A DNA stretch of 64,000 nucleotides from Streptomyces piniterrae (GTDB taxonomy: Bacteria > Actinomycetota > Actinomycetes > Streptomycetales > Streptomycetaceae), in assembly GCF_005048155.1 (NCBI RefSeq), contig NZ_SUMB01000002.1:248001-312000 (forward strand). The letters are read 5' to 3'. The position numbers and the translations under genes are program-made. Position 1 is the stretch's first letter; each line of letters begins with the position of its first letter. A model generated the notes under the pieces. That model was given only the letters and a program-made list of their open reading frames with translations, was not told the DNA's origin and searched no databases. This document shows, one piece after another, positions 59,856 through 64,000 of this stretch.

Positions 59856-62800
59856 GGTCGTCGCTTCCTGTCGGGGGAGATGAAGGATGCTCTGCTGCCA
59901 GGGTCGCACCCGTTGGGGGTGGAGCGGCGTTCCGGAACGGGCTCGGCGAGTGGCACTCGGGTAAGCGCGGTCCGCAGGGTCTCGCCGATGTCGGGGACGG
60001 GGATACCCAGCTGGGTGAGCCAGGAGGCGACCTGGGCCAGCCGCTCGGGCTCGCAGAAGGACAGGTCCAGCAGCCTCCGCAGGGACACCTCCGACTCGGC
60101 ATTCAGGAGCTCGCCGCTGTAGGCGCCGGTGGTGAGCAGTTCCAACGCGTCGCCGTACGACAAGCCCTCCGGCAGGTCACGGCACGAGGTCCGGACCCCG
60201 AGGGACGCCAGCCGCTCGGCGAGCTCCCGCGGACTGGTGTGCAGATCTCGCGCCGCGCCGATGAGGTGGGCGAACGGCAGCGCATCGGCCGTGGTCACAC
60301 CGGACCACTGGCACGGGCCCAAGGGCCGGAACAGCTCCTCGTCCAGCGGTGTGAGCGGATCCGGTAGCCGGAGCGGGATCTCGAAGCCGTACGCGCGCAG
60401 TCGCGCCACGACCACGTCCAGAGGGCGGCGCAGCCGGTGTGCGGACAGGAGCAGGTGCTGGTAGGGGACCGGTCCGGGCGGCCGGAGAAACCCGGCCCGT
60501 TTGTCGTCGTGCAGAAGCGGCAGATCGTCGATATGAGCGTCGAGGGGGAAGACGGCAGGTGTCCTGAATCCGTCGGCGACCAACTTCCGGATGGCTCGCT
60601 CCGGACCGATATCCAGTTCTTTCGCGGTCGCGAGCACTTCACCCGGCGGAACGACTTCGCCCGGCGGAACGACCGCTGGGCGGGACGACCGGGGTTCCGT
60701 ACCGTCCGCGCTCACCGGTGCCGGCGCCCCGGAGCCGGATACCTGCGGCCGTGTGAGGCCGAGTCGGGCGGCACGTTCTCTCGCGGCTCTCAGCGGAATT
60801 CCCATCCGGGCTCCGGCCTTGGCGATGTGGTGTGCCAACCGGGATCCGGTGTCGTCGGTCCACTGCCAGAAACCGGCTGCGTCCTGGTGGGTCAGCAGAA
60901 GCTGGTCGGAAGGCAGCGCCGGGAGCACCGGGCCGACGGTGCCGAGTTCGGGGCAGAACGCGATCAGTGCGTCGAGTTTCGCATTGGGGCGGTGGGCGAG
61001 CAGTCGCCACAGGTAGATGTGATCGGGCGGACCGTCGAACAACATCATCCAGGGCGATGTGGGTCCGGTGCGGAAGGCGGCGGACGCGTCCCCCGGATCC
61101 AGAAGGGCCACATCCGCGGGCAGGCATCCCGTGCGCGGGCTGTCGAAACTCACCGTGCCGAACGTCAGCCGCCGGCCCGCCGCCATGGTCTCCGCCGCGA
61201 GGACATCCGCCAGCTGCGCGCCGTACTCGGCCACCCTGGTGATCCACGCGAAAGAGGGCAGCGGCCCCTCGGCCGCCAGCAGGTCGGTCGCCGCCCGCTC
61301 CAGCAACTTCCGGATCCGGCCGGAGACATCGTCGAGAATCTCGGTCCGGTCGGCGGACAGCCGCTCGGGCGCGTACGCACCGGAGAGGTTCACCACGGCC
61401 CCTGTGAGGCCGGAATCGGCCGTCGACAGCACTCCGCGCCGAACCGAAGGGCGGACGAGGAGACCGTCGACGAGCAGGGCACCGCCCTCCTCGCACCAGA
61501 TCACCTGCACCCCGGGTGGCGCGCCACGCCAAGTGACCGTCTTCCGATGGGCGTTGAGGCCGAACCGCTCTCCCTCGAAGCCCTCCCTGGTCTTCAACTC
61601 GCCGGCCGGCCAGTCGCTCCTCCGGGACTCGTCGCGCGCAACGGTCGGAAACTCCGCGATCCCCAGCACCCGTTCGAGCACATCCACGCACGACCAGTCA
61701 GGCGACCTCTCATCCCCCTCCCGCAAATACAGCCGCACGCGCGTGCCCGCTTCGTCGCCCCGCTCCGCGACCTCGACAATCCTGAACAGGTGGCCGGGCC
61801 CGAAGATCGAGACCTCCAGCAGCGGCCCCGGCAGGCCGTCCGGCCCCATCCGGCAAGTCGTCAACCGGATCTCGTCGGCCAGCATGAAGTAGCTCAACAC
61901 GCCAATTCCGAAACGGGAGTTGGGGAAGAACTCGACAGGCGGATCGAGCTGTCGCCAAGCCGACTGCTCCAGCTTGAAGTCGGGCTGCTCGGCGAAGCGG
62001 GCGCCCGCGCTGGCGAAGACCCCGCGCAGCTCCGCGTCACCCATGCCGATGCCGTTGTCGCGGCATTCGACGTACTCCCGGCCGTCGTCGTCCCTGCCCT
62101 GCTCGAAGGCGATGCCGCCTTCGTAGGCGTACGAGGCCGCTTCCGTCCTCCGGTCCAGATACTCGGTACGGGCACGGCGATAGCGGCAGGCGTCCAGCGC
62201 GTTCTGATACAGCTCGCGGATGGCCAGATCGCGGTCCTTGTAGAGCTGGACGCCCATCAGGAGGTCCCGGACCCGGCGCTCGTCGAGGCGGAAGCTCGCC
62301 CAGCCCTTGAGGACGCCCTCGGCGGGGACCACACCGTCCGCCGAGAGACGGGTCGGCAGGGGCGGCATGGGCTCGGTGATGCGTTCGCGGACCGTGCGGT
62401 GCACCGCGTGGAGGAGTTCGTCCACGCGGGTCGTGTAGCTGCGCAGGGCCTCGATGACGGCCTCGTGGTGGCAGTCCGTCCGGAGCACGGGCAGGTCGGG
62501 GGAGCCGCCCCAGCCGGAACCGTCGAGGGTGTGGCGCAGTGCGGGCAGATCGACCGGGTGCGGGATGCCCAGGTGCTCCACCACGATGTCGGGCAGGGCC
62601 GTCATCTCGATGGCGGTGCCATGGGCGAGGGCGAGGAGGAGGGCGAGACGGCGGTCCCTGACGCGCTGGTGGCCGGGCCCGCGGAGGCGGTCGTCGGCGG
62701 GCAGCTGGTCGAGGAATTCCGGGTTGCAGACGCCCGGCCCGCGGCGCAGCCCGTGCAGGAGCCGGCTCACCCTGAGCGGGGTGAGGGTGTCGCGCAGCGC

Positions 62801-63538
62801 CGCGGTCGTCTCAGGGATGAGGGCCAGGAGCCGTCCGACCGCGGCCGGGGCCGCGAACTCCGTGCGCTGGGCGAGCCAGCGGTGGAAGAGCCACCAGCCG
62901 ATCGGCGCGGCCGCGTCGGGACGTAACCGCGCGCGTTTGACGAGGAGTTCGTATTCCTCGGCGAAGGCGTGGAAGGCGTGGAAGGCGTGGAAGGGGTGCG
63001 AGGAGCGGAAGGAACGGCGGGGCGTGTCCGTGGGGTCCGGCGAACGGCCGAGGGTCTCGGGGCGGACCGAGGCGCTCTCGACCGTCAGGTGCAGCGAGTG
63101 CACGCGGTAGAGGAACGGGACGAGGGTCAGCAGCGCGGCCTCGGCTGGGTAGAGGCCGAGGCTCGTGCCCTGGCCCGGCTCGCCGCAGAGCCACTCGATG
63201 CGATCGAGGAATCGGGCGGGGTGGCCGGGGTCCTGCCATGGGTCGGCGGTCAGCAGCCGCTCCGCCTCGTCCCGGGCCTGTGCCAGCAGCCGTACCGCAG
63301 TGGCGACATGCTGCCGGTGGAGGGCGGCGTCGCGGTCCGCAGGGACGTGCTGCCAGATCGTGGAGTCGGCGGTCAGCCGTACCCAATGATCCTCCGGGAG
63401 CACACCGGGCCCGGCCGGCTCCGGGGTCGTCTGATGGATCGATACGTGGTCGATGCGCCCCGCCTGCACCACCGGGCCCGCCACCCAACCGCCGGACGAC
63501 GTGTTCAGCGTGTTCCTGGTCTCGCCTTGCTGCTGCAT
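59852..63538 (-). CDS. Large Hsp90-like (GHKL) ATPase with winged-HTH-like C-terminal repeats
   Basis: A 1,228-residue protein. Residues 20-35 (GPVVQAGRIDHVSIH) resemble the 'VxQAGxIxxVxxH' leader seen in many actinobacterial conflict/STAND proteins. Residues ~60-390 are helical with a short HAF-HAF-HAF repeat (~186-193). Residues ~420-720 form the Hsp90/GHKL ATPase: REL YQNALDACR (N-box), ECRDNGIGMGDAELRGVFASAGARF (G1), NSRFGIGVLSYFML (G2 region). Residues ~950-1,200 carry two or three winged-HTH-like blocks (e.g. LGIPVPDIGETLRTALTRV, AKELDIGPERAIRKLV). The family is known as wHTH-Hsp90-associated. Its role is unknown but it fits biological-conflict systems. DUF427 is coupled downstream. Confidence 0.8.
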   Translation of the reverse strand: MQQQGETRNTLNTSSGGWVAGPVVQAGRIDHVSIHQTTPEPAGPGVLPEDHWVRLTADSTIWQHVPADRDAALHRQHVATAVRLLAQARDEAERLLTADPWQDPGHPARFLDRIEWLCGEPGQGTSLGLYPAEAALLTLVPFLYRVHSLHLTVESASVRPETLGRSPDPTDTPRRSFRSSHPFHAFHAFHAFAEEYELLVKRARLRPDAAAPIGWWLFHRWLAQRTEFAAPAAVGRLLALIPETTAALRDTLTPLRVSRLLHGLRRGPGVCNPEFLDQLPADDRLRGPGHQRVRDRRLALLLALAHGTAIEMTALPDIVVEHLGIPHPVDLPALRHTLDGSGWGGSPDLPVLRTDCHHEAVIEALRSYTTRVDELLHAVHRTVRERITEPMPPLPTRLSADGVVPAEGVLKGWASFRLDERRVRDLLMGVQLYKDRDLAIRELYQNALDACRYRRARTEYLDRRTEAASYAYEGGIAFEQGRDDDGREYVECRDNGIGMGDAELRGVFASAGARFAEQPDFKLEQSAWRQLDPPVEFFPNSRFGIGVLSYFMLADEIRLTTCRMGPDGLPGPLLEVSIFGPGHLFRIVEVAERGDEAGTRVRLYLREGDERSPDWSCVDVLERVLGIAEFPTVARDESRRSDWPAGELKTREGFEGERFGLNAHRKTVTWRGAPPGVQVIWCEEGGALLVDGLLVRPSVRRGVLSTADSGLTGAVVNLSGAYAPERLSADRTEILDDVSGRIRKLLERAATDLLAAEGPLPSFAWITRVAEYGAQLADVLAAETMAAGRRLTFGTVSFDSPRTGCLPADVALLDPGDASAAFRTGPTSPWMMLFDGPPDHIYLWRLLAHRPNAKLDALIAFCPELGTVGPVLPALPSDQLLLTHQDAAGFWQWTDDTGSRLAHHIAKAGARMGIPLRAARERAARLGLTRPQVSGSGAPAPVSADGTEPRSSRPAVVPPGEVVPPGEVLATAKELDIGPERAIRKLVADGFRTPAVFPLDAHIDDLPLLHDDKRAGFLRPPGPVPYQHLLLSAHRLRRPLDVVVARLRAYGFEIPLRLPDPLTPLDEELFRPLGPCQWSGVTTADALPFAHLIGAARDLHTSPRELAERLASLGVRTSCRDLPEGLSYGDALELLTTGAYSGELLNAESEVSLRRLLDLSFCEPERLAQVASWLTQLGIPVPDIGETLRTALTRVPLAEPVPERRSTPNGCDPGSRASFISPDRKRRP

Positions 63539-63569
63539 CGCGCCCTTCCCCCAGCCTCGTGGAGCCAGC

Positions 63570-63722
63570 CTAGGAGGGCGGGGGATGCGGGGCGGGCGGT
63601 CGCCTGCGGTACGAGTACGGCCGCGGTGCGATCCGGCGGGCGATCCAGCGGGCGATGCGGCGGGCGAACCCGCGACGGCTCCAACCGAGGCCGTCGATCA
63701 CCTGGCGAACACGTTCCGTGAC
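63570..63722 (-). pseudogene. Short XRE-like HTH fragment upstream of the Hsp90-like gene
   Basis: A minus-strand frame reads TERVRQVIDGLGWSRRGFARRIA, the first helices of an XRE HTH (compare 'TERVRQLID.LG.T.R.FA.RIG'), then RWIARRIAPRPYSYRRRPPAPHPPPS, where the rest of the HTH should be; a GATCCAGCGGGC repeat in the DNA accounts for the change. The codon before TERV is GTC, not a start. It ends 31 bp before the Hsp90-like ATG on the same strand, so it may be the relic (or a mis-sequenced copy) of a regulator gene of that operon. Confidence 0.4.
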
Positions 63723-63770
63723 ATTCCTAGCGTCATGGGTGACCGACCCGCAGGGTGCAGAAGCCAGTGC

Positions 63771-63911
63771 TGCGGGCAAGCGACCAGACAACTGACCAGA
63801 CAAGTGACCAGACAACTGGCCAGGTGATTGACCAGGCACCGGACCAGGCACCGGACCAGGCTGTTGACCAGGCGATTGACCAGGTCGTCGACCAGACGAT
63901 CGGCCGGCAGC
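63771..63911 (+). repeat. 12-bp tandem repeats GACCAG + 6 nt
   Basis: From 63782 the units GACCAGACAACT, GACCAGACAAGT, GACCAGACAACT, GGCCAGGTGATT, GACCAGGCACCG (twice), GACCAGGCTGTT, GACCAGGCGATT, GACCAGGTCGTC, GACCAGACGATC follow at exact 12-bp period. In one plus-strand frame they read D-Q-x-x repeats with no stop to the window end, but without a clear start. On the minus strand the same units give W-S-x-x repeats. Confidence 0.85.
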
Positions 63912-64000
63912 GGCCGCGCAAACCACCGGACCAGGGCACTGGATCAAGCCACCGGATCCAGCACTGGACACGCCGCAATCCGGGTGAATGTGGCAAAGTG

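Larger units (their letters stand above)
63539..64000. other. Window end: repeats and a possible degenerate XRE ORF
   Basis: The last 462 bp hold no gene I am sure of. It has GATCCAGCGGGC-type repeats inside a short XRE-like frame (minus strand) and a GACCAG 12-bp repeat (63771-63911). The region upstream of the Hsp90-like gene should contain its promoter. Confidence 0.5.

Noticed and set aside
63733..63996. 87-residue minus-strand ORF of W-S-x-x repeats
   Set aside because: It is only the reverse reading of the 12-bp GACCAG repeat; Trp-rich tandem repeats of this kind are not a known fold.

Overview
The window looks like chromosomal DNA from a Streptomyces or a close relative in the Streptomycetaceae. 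It is very GC-rich with strong third-position GC, uses many GTG and TTG starts, and carries family signatures typical of the genus: a conservon (cvnABCD), a WhiJ-like XRE/DUF397/ATPase set, an XRE-ImmA-MAB_1171c module and many Tat or Sec exported enzymes. I saw no rRNA, no CRISPR array, no intact transposase and no integrase. The only RNA gene I can support is a tRNA-Pro(GGG) near 39.74 kb.

Layout. 1-6.3 kb: the end of a serpin, a tyrosine phosphatase, an SGNH hydrolase, a WhiJ-like regulatory set with a DUF574-type methyltransferase, and a second methyltransferase. 6.3-11.8 kb: a five-gene minus-strand operon of the STM4011-STM4015 families (two radical SAM proteins, an alkaline-phosphatase-fold hydrolase, an ATP-grasp-like protein and a leucine-rich-repeat protein). 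It is a conserved but uncharacterised pathway, and here STM4011 carries an apparent 2-nt frameshift. 11.8-21.1 kb: TauE/SafE permease, a DUF6745 pair, a PfkB kinase, an FAD monooxygenase, a GNAT protein, an EEP-family nuclease/phosphatase and a metallo-beta-lactamase-fold hydrolase. 21.3-25.3 kb: small exported and membrane proteins, a decayed regulator fragment, and a striking HTH-glycosyltransferase fusion.

25.5-29.6 kb: a complete conservon followed by a GAF protein. 29.7-39.6 kb: acyl-CoA dehydrogenase with an acidic tail, a giant PD40-amidohydrolase, an alpha/beta hydrolase, an MFS pump, and a split transketolase under a SoxR-like operator. 39.7-48 kb: tRNA-Pro, a second EEP protein, a vanadium-haloperoxidase-type enzyme, a truncated rhodanese coupled to an arylsulfatase, and a MerR/quinone-oxidoreductase operon with a textbook MerR operator. 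48.4-52.5 kb: XRE, ImmA-like metalloprotease, MAB_1171c membrane protein and a cytochrome P450. 52.7-59.9 kb: a D,D-carboxypeptidase with a histidine-rich repeat tail, DUF309, SMI1/KNR4, a TolB-like protein, MFS, metallophosphoesterase and DUF427. 59.9-63.5 kb: a 1,228-residue Hsp90-like ATPase with signatures of actinobacterial conflict-system proteins, followed by a repeat-rich end.

The best candidates for an undescribed system are the STM4011-4015 operon, the Hsp90-like ATPase operon (with an XRE-like remnant upstream and DUF427 coupled downstream), and the HTH-glycosyltransferase fusion. A recurring theme is short-period tandem repeats (5, 12, 18, 19 or 22 bp) beside start codons or inside protein tails. 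All function statements rest on motif reading and family knowledge; no database search was run.
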